Origin: DATGMB01 sp035293845
GTDB lineage: Bacteria; Acidobacteriota; Terriglobia; Bryobacterales; Bryobacteraceae
Direction of reading: 5' to 3'
Length of the DNA: 23,088 bases
Assembly (NCBI GenBank): GCA_035293845.1
Contig: DATGMB010000052.1
Coordinates: forward strand, 1 to 23,088
A program made the position numbers and the translations under genes. The notes under the pieces were generated by a model. It was not told the DNA's origin, made no database searches, and worked only from the letters and a program-made list of their open reading frames with translations. Of the stretch, positions 13,537 to 22,327 are shown piece by piece (position 1 is the first letter of the stretch; each line of letters begins with the position of its first letter).

Positions 13537-14931
13537 ATGCAATTGGCCCACCAAATTCGGGGCGGTGTGAGAAATGGTACGCGGCTCGGCCGCGTGCGCG
13601 AGCGCCTGCGTCCGGCCGAAGGGCGCGATGCGGGCTTCCGCCGGTTCGTGGACCAGTTCACGGCGCCGGGCGTGCGCACGCTCGGGTGCGTGGAGATGGC
13701 GGCCGCGCTGCTGTTCGTCTTCGGCGGGTCCGCCGGAGCGTGGTGGCAGGCCGCGGCGCTGTTCTCGACCGGCGCGGCTACCTTATGGATAGTGCGCCTC
13801 TGGCGCAGGCGGACGCCGCGCTGGCTTGGCGCAGTTTCGGCATGGTGCGCGGCCTCGCTGCTGCTGTCCGTCTCGGCGTGGAAAGACGTCGACCTCGCCG
13901 GTGCGGACGATTACATCCTGGCCGCCGTCACGCTGGTGCTGGTGACGGCGGCGGCGATCCTTCCGCTCCTGCCGCTCTATTCCCTGGCGATGGGCTTGGG
14001 TGTCGAGGGCGTGTACATTCTTTCCTCCGTTCTAGGGGGCCGGGCGGAATTTGCATCGGGTCCTTTGTCGAGTGAGCCGCATCACGTCTTCCTCCTGCTT
14101 CTGGCGCTGCTGGTGAGCGGCATTTCGGCCGTCCACTACGGACACCGGCGGGCGGAGTACGAGCATCAGCGCGAGGCGGTGCGCGCGGCGGAGGCGGTGA
14201 CCGGGGCGCAGTTGCGCGCGCAACTGGCGGAGAACGCCATTTCGGTGGGGAAGATGGCGGCCGCGCTGAGCCACGAGATCAACTCGCCGCTCGGGACGCT
14301 ACGCAGCTCGGTCCACACACTGGTAGCCCTGACGGACCGGCAGGTAGACGGTCCGCCGGAGGAGCGGGCGCGTCTGGCCGGGACGCGGACGGAGCTGGTG
14401 CGGTCGATCGAAGAATCGGCGGCCCGCATCGACGAAGTGACGCGGATGTTGCGGCGCTTCGTGGCGCTCGAAGATTCAGACATCAAGGAAGCGGACATCA
14501 ACGATCTGCTCAGCGACGTGGCGCTGCTGCATCGTGAGGAACTGGAGGCCGCGCACGTGAAGTTGGAGATGCGGCTGGAGAAAGCGCTGCCGCCGCTCAA
14601 CTGCCGTCCGCAGTTGCTGAGCGCGGTGTTTTCGACGCTGCTCGCCAACGCCATCCAGGCGGTGAACGGGGACGGGCGGATCGGCATCGAGACGCGCGCG
14701 CGGGGCGGGGAAATGGAAGTGACGATCCGGGATAACGGCCGCGGCATGCGGCCCGAGACCGCGGATACGGCCTTCGATCCGAGCTTCCGCGTGGCGGACG
14801 GCCGCGTGGCGAGCGGTAACTGGGGCCTGTTCAATTCGCGGCAAATCGTCTACGAGCACGGCGGCGATATCCGGCTGGAAACGGCGGAAGGGCGGGGAAC
14901 CGCGGTGCACGTGACGCTGCCGGTGGGCTGA
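13537..14931 (+). CDS. Membrane-bound sensor histidine kinase
   Basis: 464 aa. Hydrophobic segments around 52-88, 97-113, 127-145, 147-166 and 183-199 give about five membrane helices without a large extracytoplasmic loop. A short coiled stretch (203-235) leads into the kinase core: H246 in ALSHEINSPLG, N-box LLANAIQAV (368-376), G1 DNGRGM (399-404) and a G2-like stretch GNWGLFNSRQIV (427-438). Its HEIN(S/T)PLG H-box closely resembles that of the soluble kinase at 9618-10379. It is divergent from the NTT-HEAT gene, with start codons 15 nt apart. The start is uncertain: ATG 13537, GTG 13567 or ATG 13696 (just before helix 1) are all in frame and none has a strong Shine-Dalgarno sequence. It has no adjacent regulator of its own, so it may share the one at 9142-9621. 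Confidence 0.87.
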   Translation: MQLAHQIRGGVRNGTRLGRVRERLRPAEGRDAGFRRFVDQFTAPGVRTLGCVEMAAALLFVFGGSAGAWWQAAALFSTGAATLWIVRLWRRRTPRWLGAVSAWCAASLLLSVSAWKDVDLAGADDYILAAVTLVLVTAAAILPLLPLYSLAMGLGVEGVYILSSVLGGRAEFASGPLSSEPHHVFLLLLALLVSGISAVHYGHRRAEYEHQREAVRAAEAVTGAQLRAQLAENAISVGKMAAALSHEINSPLGTLRSSVHTLVALTDRQVDGPPEERARLAGTRTELVRSIEESAARIDEVTRMLRRFVALEDSDIKEADINDLLSDVALLHREELEAAHVKLEMRLEKALPPLNCRPQLLSAVFSTLLANAIQAVNGDGRIGIETRARGGEMEVTIRDNGRGMRPETADTAFDPSFRVADGRVASGNWGLFNSRQIVYEHGGDIRLETAEGRGTAVHVTLPVG

Positions 14932-14961
14932 CGGCGGGGTGGATTGCAGGCGCTCGGCCGC

Positions 14962-17412
14962 TCATTCGTGACGCAAGGCAGCCATGGGGTCTAAACGCGC
15001 CGCTCGCCGGGCGGGAATGTAGCAGGCCGCCAGTGCGGTCGCGGCAAGCGCAAGGGTAGTCGCAGCGAGCACGGAGGGGTCGTTGGGCTGGATCTCCTGC
15101 AGCAAGCCGGCCATCATCCTGCCTGCCGCCAGCGCGCCTGCCGCGCCCACCACCGCCCCCACGGCTGTCAGCCGCATGCCTTCTCCCAACACCTGCGCCA
15201 GCACGCGCGCCCGGCTCGCCCCGAGCGACATGCGGATGCCGATCTCACGCCGCCTGCGGTTCACGGTGTACGCCATCACGCCATAGATCCCGATGGCGGC
15301 CAGCAGCGCAGCGAAACCGGCAAAGGTCCCGACCAGGAGGCTGAGGAACTGCGTTCCGGAGGCGCCGTCGCCGATCACCTCCGCCATGGTTCGCATATTG
15401 AACAGGGGCAGGCTGGCATCGACTTGCGCCAGAGACTGCCGCACCGCCGCGGTGAGCGCGCCGCGGCTCAATCCGCTATGCAGCACCAGGAACATGCGGC
15501 CGCTGCCGTCGAAAGCCGAATACGTCTCCGGGACCGCGGCCTGCGTAATACCCCACTGCCTCACATCGCTCACGACGCCGACCACCTGCCGCCACGGTCC
15601 GCCGTCGCCCTGCGAGAACGTCTGGCCGATTGGATTGACCGCCGGCCAGAAGGCTTTCACCATCGCCTCGTTGACCACCACCGGGAACACCATGGCGTTG
15701 GCCTCCTCCGGAGGGACCTTCGATTTGGTCTCCCTCGCCTGCTCGAAACGCGCATCGATGGCGGCCGTTCGCTCGATCTCCGCTGGCGTGAATAAGCGCC
15801 CCGCGACCAGCCGCACGCCGAGCGCGCGGAAGTAATCCGGCGTAACGGAATGCCATTCCACCAGCAGCGGAGATTGCGCCGCCTGGCCGGGCAGCTTGAC
15901 ATATCCGTTGCTGCCGCCTTCGATCGGCAGATGGTCGGTGAGCGCCGCGCCATCTACGCCGGGAATGCTCCGGAGCTTTTCGAGGAGCGTTTCGGCGAAC
16001 CGGCGAGTGTCCGCCAGCTTGCCGTAACGTGCTTCGGGAAGCTGTACGGCGCCGGTCCACACGCCTTCGCTCCGCACACCGATATCCTGCCGGCGCAGAC
16101 GCGCGAAATCCTTGAGCAGCATTCCGGCGCTGGTAAGCAACAGCAGTGAGAGCGCGATTTCCCCGGCCACCAGGACATCGCTGGCCAGGCGGCGGGCGCG
16201 CGTGGGGCTGAGCGAACTGCCGGCGCCGCCCTTGAGGTCCTCGTGCAGGTCCGTGCGCGCGGCAGAGAGCGCCGGCGCGAGCCCGAAGAGGATTCCCGTC
16301 ACGATCGCGATGCCGAAAGTGAACGCGAGCACCGCGCCATTGATTTGGATCACGTTGAATTGCGGCAAGGCAAAGCTCTTGGCATGCGAAAACCATGCGA
16401 CGATGCCCCACCCGAGCAGCAAGCCAGCCGCGCCGCCTCCAAACCCCAGCACAGAGCTCTCCGTCAGCAGTTGCCGCACCAGGCGGCCTCGCCCCGCGCC
16501 GAGCGCGCTGCGTACCGCCATCTCCTTCTGCCGCGCCACCGCGCGCGAAAGAAGCAGGTTCGCCACGTTCGCGCAGGCAATCAGCAACACGAGCGCTACC
16601 GCCCACAGCATCATCATCAGCGAGGCGCGCGATTTGCCGACCAGGTCGTCGCGGAGCCAGACCACTTTTGCGCCGACTTTATCATTGGAATTGGGATAGG
16701 CGCTTTCGAGGTGTTTCGCGATCGCCGTCAGCTCGGCCTGCGCGCGCTCCAGCGTCACTTGCGGCTTCAGCCGCCCAATGGCGGTGGCCCAGTGCGAGCC
16801 GCGCGGGAAGCGGTTATGCACCATCTCTTCGGGCATCCACAACTGCGCCCGCGAGGGATAGCGGAACGAGGGGGGCATGACGCCGATGATCGTGTACTGG
16901 CGGGCATCGAGCTCGATTTTGCGGCCGATCGCCGCCGGGTCGCCCGCGAAGCGGCCCTGCCAGAACGCATAGCTGAGCACCACCACGCGATCGTTCCCAG
17001 GCTGCCCCTCCCCGGGCGCCCACGTGCGGCCGAGGAGCGGACTCACGCCCAGCAGCCGGAAGAAGTTCGCCTCAGTGGGCACGCCCAGCACATGATCGGC
17101 CCGCCCATCCTGGCTGGCATTCAGATCGTGTATCCAGCCAAACATCGCCATGTCCTCGAACGTGTGGCTCTGGGTACGCCAGTCTTCCAGGTCCGGGCCG
17201 GAGAGCGGGTAGGTTCCGGGCGCCGCCTCGGTCTCGAAGAGCCGTACCAGGCGATCGGGGTTGTGAAAGGGCAGAGGACGCAGCAGTATCGTATCGATGA
17301 TGCTGAAGACGGCCGTATTCGCGCCGACCCCGATCGCCAGGGTAAGGACTGCGATGGCGGTGAATCCCTTGACCCGCCAAAGGTTCCGCAGGGCGTAGCG
17401 AAGGTCCCGCAT
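14962..17412 (-). CDS. ADOP-type FtsX/MacB-like permease without ATPase partner
   Basis: 816 aa inner-membrane protein. The N-terminus MRDLRYALRNLWRVKGFTAI, followed by AVLTLAIGVGANTAVFSIID (21-40) and ILLRPLPFHNPDRLVRLFE, is the signature of the acidobacterial duplicated orphan permease family. A MacB-type periplasmic domain (about 50-270) precedes an FtsX helix block (LMMMLWAVALVLLIACANVA). A second periplasmic domain and a second FtsX block (VGTFAGFAALLAAIGIYGVM, RRREIGIRMSLGAS) complete the duplication. No ABC ATPase lies nearby, as usual for the family. ATG 17412 is chosen because the conserved N-terminus starts there; a 61-residue in-frame extension to 17595 is low-complexity and overlaps the secreted-protein gene. 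It is 47 nt downstream of that gene. Its function and what energises it are unknown. Confidence 0.93.
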   Translation of the reverse strand: MRDLRYALRNLWRVKGFTAIAVLTLAIGVGANTAVFSIIDTILLRPLPFHNPDRLVRLFETEAAPGTYPLSGPDLEDWRTQSHTFEDMAMFGWIHDLNASQDGRADHVLGVPTEANFFRLLGVSPLLGRTWAPGEGQPGNDRVVVLSYAFWQGRFAGDPAAIGRKIELDARQYTIIGVMPPSFRYPSRAQLWMPEEMVHNRFPRGSHWATAIGRLKPQVTLERAQAELTAIAKHLESAYPNSNDKVGAKVVWLRDDLVGKSRASLMMMLWAVALVLLIACANVANLLLSRAVARQKEMAVRSALGAGRGRLVRQLLTESSVLGFGGGAAGLLLGWGIVAWFSHAKSFALPQFNVIQINGAVLAFTFGIAIVTGILFGLAPALSAARTDLHEDLKGGAGSSLSPTRARRLASDVLVAGEIALSLLLLTSAGMLLKDFARLRRQDIGVRSEGVWTGAVQLPEARYGKLADTRRFAETLLEKLRSIPGVDGAALTDHLPIEGGSNGYVKLPGQAAQSPLLVEWHSVTPDYFRALGVRLVAGRLFTPAEIERTAAIDARFEQARETKSKVPPEEANAMVFPVVVNEAMVKAFWPAVNPIGQTFSQGDGGPWRQVVGVVSDVRQWGITQAAVPETYSAFDGSGRMFLVLHSGLSRGALTAAVRQSLAQVDASLPLFNMRTMAEVIGDGASGTQFLSLLVGTFAGFAALLAAIGIYGVMAYTVNRRRREIGIRMSLGASRARVLAQVLGEGMRLTAVGAVVGAAGALAAGRMMAGLLQEIQPNDPSVLAATTLALAATALAACYIPARRAARLDPMAALRHE

Positions 17413-17459
17413 GACTCTAATGGACGCCGCTCGCGCGCATCGGTTAGCCGGGCCCTCCG

Positions 17460-18050
17460 TCACCTGTAGGAAATGTAGATCGTACAGGCCTTGCCTGCCG
17501 CCGCCGCCGGGCACAGCAAATCGGGCTGGGCGCTGCCGCCGACCACGAGCGCGGCTTTCGTGAGCCTGACGTCGCAGGCGGCGCCGCGCCGGCAAAGCTG
17601 CACGCCGGGGCCGTCTCCGCTGCCGGTCTCGTGACGGAACTCATGGCTGGATACCAGCGCTTCCAGGCGGATCGTATTCGAGCCGGGGCTCGCGGGTGCG
17701 ACCCGGACGACGGGCGTGTTCCCGCTGTAGAGTGTCAGGCTCCAGTCTTGACCGACCAGGCCGTCCGGAGACGGCTTCTGTTGGCCCGAGCAGTTGCCGT
17801 ACACGGAACCGTTGGTGCAGTTTCCGACATACACGTCGTGCGCCTGATACCCGTTTTTCGCCGTGATGGCTGCGTGCCGGTCGTCGCCGGCCTGCGTGAT
17901 ATCGCCGCGGTATTGGCGGAAGTGAATGCTGCCGTCGGTGATGATGATGGGAGACGAATCCTGCGCATGTGTTGTCTGGGGGAACCGCCAGGCGTACGTT
18001 GCCAGCAGCAACAGGGCGGCGGAAGCGGTAATCGGCGTGAATCTTGGCAT
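17460..18050 (-). CDS. Small secreted hypothetical protein with six cysteines
   Basis: 196 aa, function not recognised. The N-terminal signal peptide (MPRFTPITASAALLLLATYA, then WRFPQTTHA) has a likely cleavage after A29. The mature part contains six cysteines (C78, C87, C153, C159, C180, C189), arranged as GNC-x8-C, LC-x5-C and LLC-x8-C, suggesting three disulfides. It has a beta-rich look with alternating hydrophobics (WSLTLYSGNTPVVRVAP, TIRLEALVSSHEF) and ends TIYISYR. The ATG at 18050 has AGGAG seven nt upstream, overlapping the stop of the kinase gene; a longer frame up to 18221 lies within the kinase gene and is rejected. Its position between a Ser/Thr kinase and an ADOP permease suggests a shared envelope function, but that is only context. 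Confidence 0.8.
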   Translation of the reverse strand: MPRFTPITASAALLLLATYAWRFPQTTHAQDSSPIIITDGSIHFRQYRGDITQAGDDRHAAITAKNGYQAHDVYVGNCTNGSVYGNCSGQQKPSPDGLVGQDWSLTLYSGNTPVVRVAPASPGSNTIRLEALVSSHEFRHETGSGDGPGVQLCRRGAACDVRLTKAALVVGGSAQPDLLCPAAAAGKACTIYISYR

Positions 18051-18057
18051 GAGAGAT

Positions 18058-18062
18058 CTCCT
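18058..18062 (-). promoter_or_regulatory. Ribosome binding site overlapping the kinase stop codon
   Basis: On the minus strand TAGGAG combines the kinase's TAG stop (18063-18061) with an AGGAG Shine-Dalgarno seven nt before the ATG at 18050. It fixes the secreted protein's start and points to translational coupling with the kinase. Confidence 0.75.
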
Positions 18063-20964
18063 ATGGATGGACTGATTCAACCGGGTGGGAAACGGAGCGC
18101 AGAAGCCGTGCGACGTCGGCGCGGGCGCGGTACTGGCCGAAGATGTCTTTACCCCACAGCCGTTCCAGCGCGTCGCGGGCCTGCTGAGCCAGTGGTACGA
18201 ACTGGGAATCGGCGCCGGCAAGGAGCGCCAGCGCCCGAAGGCGCGACTCCGGGTAGCCCTCCGCGTCCGGGAGGGAATCGTGCAGGAGAGTCACGGCTCC
18301 AGCGCGAGAGCCCGTGGCCATGAGCGAGTCTGCCCGGGCATACCGCGCGCGCACAATCTCGGGCTTCTGCCCTAAGCTTGTGGCGCGCTCCAGAGATTCC
18401 AGGCAGAGCTGCAATCCCCGGGAGGCGGTTCCGGAATGGACGAGGGCGAGGCCGAGAATGCCGAGCAGCTCGGCGTGCAGCCCTGTGTTCCGGCCGGCCT
18501 CGGCCTCCAGAGCCTGGTTCGCCAGGTCCCTTGCCTCCGGATATTGCTCGCGGCTTAAAGCCATAGCGGCTCGCGCGCGCAGGAGGCTGATGCGAAGCGA
18601 CGGGAATTTGGGGGCGACCGCGTCCACGGCGCGAAACGCCTCCTCGGCATCGCTGTAGCGGCCGATTCTCCAGAGATTCTGTCCGCGGTTCAGGTTGGCA
18701 TAGCCGCGCCGCTCGTCCGAGGTGGCCAGTTGCAGCATCCGTTCGTAATGCGCCAGCGCCTGCGGATAACGCTCCTGAGCCTCCAGCGTCAAGCCGGAGG
18801 ATTCCTCGGCCTGGGCCGCCAGGTTGGCGTCCTGCACCTTGGCCGCTTCGGCGGAGGCCTCCTGAAAGAGATCCAGCGCTCCTTTGTAGTCCTCGGCCCG
18901 CACGCGCTGGCGTGCCAGAATCGTGAGGCACTGGAAAGACTCCTTGGCGTAGCGATTGGAGCGATAGAATGCCAGCGCGCTCGCGGCCTCCTGCCCGGCC
19001 TGTGCGGATCTGCCCGTCGAGTCATAGAGAGACGCGAGCCAGGCACGGCTGAGAGCCGCGAGCCATTGATTGTTGGCCGCCTCGGCCATGGCGAGCCCCT
19101 CGCGGAAATGCTGCTCCGCGCCGGCGGCGTCCCGCTTGCGCATCAAGGCCGCCCCGAGATTGATCAAGCCACGCACTGCCAGGCTGTCGATCCGGTGCAG
19201 GCGCGCGGCTTCAAGGGCCTCCCCGGCTTCCCGCTCGGCAGTGGCGGCATCGCCGGAGGCGTAGGCATTGGTGCTCAGGCGAAGCTTAATGAGCACCTCC
19301 TGGTGGATGTTGCCGGCCAGTCGGGCGGTTTCGAGCGCCCTCCGCAGATAGGCATCGCTGGCCTGGAATTGATCGCGTGCGGTGGCGGAGATGCCGCGCT
19401 GCAGGGCCAGCTCGGTGAGGCCCTCCAGATTATTCGATTGCTGGTAGAGCGCTTCAGCTTTTCCGAACGCCTGCTCGGCGGCGCGCGCATCGCCCTGGCG
19501 GCTGAAGAGGACGCCAAGCCTGAGCCATGCAGCCGCCGGATTGGCGGCTTTCCCGGCGGCCTTGCGGTAGGTGTCCACAGCCTTGTCCGGCTGACCCGCG
19601 TTCTCGTAGGCGCGCGCCAGATCCACATACAGTTGCGCGGCATCCGGACCGGCGATGCTCGCGGCCTGCTCGTATTTGCGCGCCGCCTGTACGAAATCGC
19701 GGGTGGTCGTGTAGTCGATGGCATCCACCTCGATCCGCTCGAGGCGCGAGAGTGCTCCGGGGTCCTGCCGGCGCGCCTCCAGCATTTCCTGCTTCGCCTT
19801 ATCCATTTGGTCGAGGCCCATCCAAGCCTCGGCCAGGCGGGCGTAGGTGAGAGCAAAATGGGGCGCGTTGGCTGCGGCCTGTCCCAGAACCTTGCTGGCC
19901 GCGAACCACGCGCCGGCGTGGAGATCGGCGACGCCCTGGTTGTAGAGGGCCTGGGCTTCGGGACTGAGGCGGGCGCGGGAGTGTTTCCAGGATTGCCAGG
20001 CGAATGGCGAGGCAATCAGGAGCATGGCCCCGCTTGCGGCGGCCGCGATGCGCCGGCGGGTAAGGGCGGGCAATCGTGGGGTTGCAACAGGCGAAGCACC
20101 GCGAGCGGTATCGAGGAACTGGCCGCAGGTCTGAAAGCGCCGGGACGGGTCGGGATCGAGGCCGCGCGCGAATGCCCGGTCCCAGTCGGGTTCAAGGCCG
20201 GGGACGCGTGAGCGGGCGGACGGAGCGGATTCGCCAGCGCGGCGGATGATGCCGGCGAGCGGAGTAGATCCCTCGAAGGGCAGCGCGCCGGTGACCATCT
20301 GATAAGCGACCAGGGCAAGGGCGTAGATATCGCTGGCGGGAGTGGCGGGAGCGCCGGTAAATAGCTCCGGAGCCATGTAGTCGATGGTGCCGAGGAGATT
20401 TCCTGCAGCCGTCTCGGTGCTGTCGCCGGAGGCCGCGATCTCGCGGGCGAGCCCGAAATCGGTGACCACCGCGCCGCGATCGCCAGGGATGAGCATCACG
20501 TTGGAGGGCTTGAAATCGCGGTGGACGATGCCGGCTCGGTGGGCGGCGTCGAGAGCCTCGGCCATCTGTGCGAGCAGCGCGAGGGCTTCCGCGGGTGCGA
20601 TGCGGCCTTCGCGGCTGAGCCGTTCGGCAAGGGTTTCCCCGGCGAGGAATTCCATCGTCAGGAACAGGACACCATCGGGCGCGCGCCCATCGGCAGGATG
20701 CCTGGCGAGGTCGAATACGCGGCAGACGTGGGCGTGGCCGATTTTGCGTGAAAGTTGGATTTCGCGCTTGAATCGGGCGATCATGCCGCTGTCCGCGGCG
20801 ATTTCGGAAAGCAGCGTCTTGAGGGCCACACGCTCGTGAAGTTCGAGGTCTTCGGCCTCGTAGACCTGTCCCATGCCGCCGCGGCCGAGTGGCCGGAGGA
20901 TGCGGTAGCGGTTGGCGACGATAGCGCCGGGATGGAATACGAGGTCCCGCCGCTGCGGGGTCAT
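18061..20964 (-). CDS. Ser/Thr protein kinase with membrane anchor and long TPR domain
   Basis: 967 aa from ATG 20964. Kinase domain about 20-290: glycine loop LGRGGMGQVY (26-35), catalytic lysine VALKT (K49), HRDFKPSNVML (D150 catalytic), DFG (169-171) and MAPEL (197-201). The HRD-F-K form is common in acidobacterial PknB-like kinases. One membrane helix follows (about 304-323, RIAAAASGAMLLIASPFAW). The remaining about 640 residues are tandem TPR-like helices (e.g. AQLYVDLARAYENAGQPDKA, AAAWLRLGVLFSRQGDARAA, QALAHYERMLQLATSDERRG). The likely topology is cytoplasmic kinase with an extracytoplasmic TPR sensor. An in-frame GTG at 21003 would add 13 residues, but ATG 20964 sits closer to the conserved core. 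The gene is followed after 10 nt by the secreted protein. An upstream AT-rich TACAAT at 21106-21101 is a weak candidate -10. Confidence 0.92.
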   Translation of the reverse strand: MTPQRRDLVFHPGAIVANRYRILRPLGRGGMGQVYEAEDLELHERVALKTLLSEIAADSGMIARFKREIQLSRKIGHAHVCRVFDLARHPADGRAPDGVLFLTMEFLAGETLAERLSREGRIAPAEALALLAQMAEALDAAHRAGIVHRDFKPSNVMLIPGDRGAVVTDFGLAREIAASGDSTETAAGNLLGTIDYMAPELFTGAPATPASDIYALALVAYQMVTGALPFEGSTPLAGIIRRAGESAPSARSRVPGLEPDWDRAFARGLDPDPSRRFQTCGQFLDTARGASPVATPRLPALTRRRIAAAASGAMLLIASPFAWQSWKHSRARLSPEAQALYNQGVADLHAGAWFAASKVLGQAAANAPHFALTYARLAEAWMGLDQMDKAKQEMLEARRQDPGALSRLERIEVDAIDYTTTRDFVQAARKYEQAASIAGPDAAQLYVDLARAYENAGQPDKAVDTYRKAAGKAANPAAAWLRLGVLFSRQGDARAAEQAFGKAEALYQQSNNLEGLTELALQRGISATARDQFQASDAYLRRALETARLAGNIHQEVLIKLRLSTNAYASGDAATAEREAGEALEAARLHRIDSLAVRGLINLGAALMRKRDAAGAEQHFREGLAMAEAANNQWLAALSRAWLASLYDSTGRSAQAGQEAASALAFYRSNRYAKESFQCLTILARQRVRAEDYKGALDLFQEASAEAAKVQDANLAAQAEESSGLTLEAQERYPQALAHYERMLQLATSDERRGYANLNRGQNLWRIGRYSDAEEAFRAVDAVAPKFPSLRISLLRARAAMALSREQYPEARDLANQALEAEAGRNTGLHAELLGILGLALVHSGTASRGLQLCLESLERATSLGQKPEIVRARYARADSLMATGSRAGAVTLLHDSLPDAEGYPESRLRALALLAGADSQFVPLAQQARDALERLWGKDIFGQYRARADVARLLRSVSHPVESVHP

Positions 20965-21004
20965 GGAATCAGGCCTCGCGAGCGTGCGGCCATTTGTGCC
21001 CACA

Positions 21005-21026
21005 GCCGGGCGGGGGTGCGCCCGGC
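21005..21026. other. GC-rich hairpin in the 20965-21136 intergenic gap
   Basis: GCCGGGCG (21005-21012) and CGCCCGGC (21019-21026) form a perfect 8-bp stem with a 6-nt loop, between the hydroxy-acid oxidase stop and the kinase start on the minus strand. No T-run follows on either strand, so it is not a typical intrinsic terminator. The rest of this 172-nt gap shows nothing I can assign with confidence. Confidence 0.4.
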
Positions 21027-21136
21027 GGCGCCGCGTTTGCGCGCAGCCTCGGGGCGGGCGGTTTCGCCACTTCGCAAGGCAGTTTCCTCGGTGGCTTCAG
21101 ATTGTAACGCAGGAATGCTGTAAGGGGATATAGGAA

Positions 21137-22309
21137 TCAGCGTGTAGCGGCCAAGGCGCTATGGTCAAGTGTGCGCACACATGCATGACCGGAGAGAGCC
21201 AAAGTGACATCGAAGTCGGCGAGGAGGTTGAGGACGGTGTCGCGGACGCCGGCTTCGCCCGCGATAGCGAGCCAGAGGCAGTAGAGGCGGCCGATGAGGA
21301 CGGCGCGAGCGCCGAGGGCGAGGGCTTTCAGAATGTCCGAGCCGCGGCGGATGCCGCTATCGAACAGCACGGGCGCGCGCGCCGCGACGGCGTCGGCCAC
21401 CGCGGGCAGGGCATCGAGAGAGGCGATGGCGCCATCCACCTGGCGGCCGCCGTGATTGGAGACGATGACGGCATCGGCGCCGCAATCGAGGGCCTGGCGT
21501 GCGTCGTCGGGGTGCAGGATGCCTTTGAGGATCAGGGGCAGCCCGGTTTGCGAGCGCAGGGCGCGGATATCGTTCCAGGTCGCGGCGGGATTGGAGTAGA
21601 GTGTGGCCCAATGCTGGACCGCGGCCGAGGGATCGTCTTCGGGCGGCTTCGCAAGGGCGGCGCGGAAGACCGGGTCGGTGAAGTAGTTCGCGAGGCCCTG
21701 TGCCTGGAGGAAGGGGAGGAACGCGCGGTCAAGATCGCGCTCGCGCCATCCCAGAAAGCGGGTATCGAGCGTCACCACGATGGCGGAGTAGCCGGCCGCT
21801 TCGGCGCGGTGGAGAAGGCTGGCGTTGAGCTCCGCCGAACGCGAGGGATAGAGCTGGAACCATCGCGGGGCGGCCTGCATTGCGGCGGCAACCTGCTCGA
21901 TCGGGTTCGACGCGACGGTGCTGAGGACGAAGGGCAGTTCGAGCGAGGCGGCGGCGCGCGCCGCGGGCAGCTCGCCTTCGGGATGAATGATCCCCTGCAC
22001 GCCGACGGGGCCGAGCACCACCGGAGCAGGCAGGCGCGAACCGAGGAGGTCGACCGAGAGGTCCCGTACGGCGACGTCTCGCTGCATGCGCGGGACGATC
22101 GGGTAGCGGTCGAAGGCGGCGAGATTGGCCGCGGCGGTGCGTTCGCCGCCCGCGCTGCCCATCACGTAGTCCCACGCGGCCGGTTGTATCGCCGCGCGGG
22201 CGCGGGCTTCGAGCGCAGAGAGCGAGACCGGGACGCTCGGCTTGGCGCCGAGATAGATCCGCATCTGGCGCGCGGCGATCGGTTCGGGTTGGCGGCCGGC
22301 CTCGGGCAT
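21137..22309 (-). CDS. FMN-dependent alpha-hydroxy-acid oxidase, lactate 2-monooxygenase type
   Basis: 390 aa cytoplasmic flavoenzyme oxidising an L-2-hydroxy acid. Motifs: WDYVMGSAGGE (46-56, Y48), FQLYPS (151-156), VTLDTRFLGWRERD (179-192), LILKGI (259-264, K262) and the active-site SNHGGRQVDG (284-293, H286 and R289), followed by the FMN-phosphate region LFDSGIRRGSD (315-325) and ALIGR-like VLIGRLY. The extended loop AFLPFLQAQGLANYFTDPVF (196-215) is, to my knowledge, characteristic of lactate 2-monooxygenase (lactate + O2 to acetate + CO2) rather than lactate oxidase or glycolate oxidase. The length of about 390 also fits. ATG 22309 is used; ATG 22264 (MRIYLGAK) is an alternative, and neither has a good Shine-Dalgarno sequence. 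It appears to be monocistronic. Confidence 0.9.
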   Translation of the reverse strand: MPEAGRQPEPIAARQMRIYLGAKPSVPVSLSALEARARAAIQPAAWDYVMGSAGGERTAAANLAAFDRYPIVPRMQRDVAVRDLSVDLLGSRLPAPVVLGPVGVQGIIHPEGELPAARAAASLELPFVLSTVASNPIEQVAAAMQAAPRWFQLYPSRSAELNASLLHRAEAAGYSAIVVTLDTRFLGWRERDLDRAFLPFLQAQGLANYFTDPVFRAALAKPPEDDPSAAVQHWATLYSNPAATWNDIRALRSQTGLPLILKGILHPDDARQALDCGADAVIVSNHGGRQVDGAIASLDALPAVADAVAARAPVLFDSGIRRGSDILKALALGARAVLIGRLYCLWLAIAGEAGVRDTVLNLLADFDVTLALSGHACVRTLDHSALAATR

Positions 22310-22327
22310 GGCGTGAGTATATCGGAG

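Noticed and set aside
14932..14961. Terminator between the convergent membrane kinase and ADOP genes
   Set aside because: Only a four-base-pair stem is visible in the 30-nt gap and there is no T-run.
17413..17595. 61-residue N-terminal extension of the ADOP permease
   Set aside because: Low-complexity and overlaps the secreted-protein gene in another frame; the family's conserved start MRDLRYALRN is at 17412.
18051..18221. 57-residue N-terminal extension of the secreted protein
   Set aside because: It would bury the signal peptide, lies within the kinase gene and ignores the AGGAG before ATG 18050.
21005..21026. Intrinsic terminator for the hydroxy-acid oxidase
   Set aside because: The stem is good but no T-run follows on the minus strand, and it lies over 100 nt after the stop.
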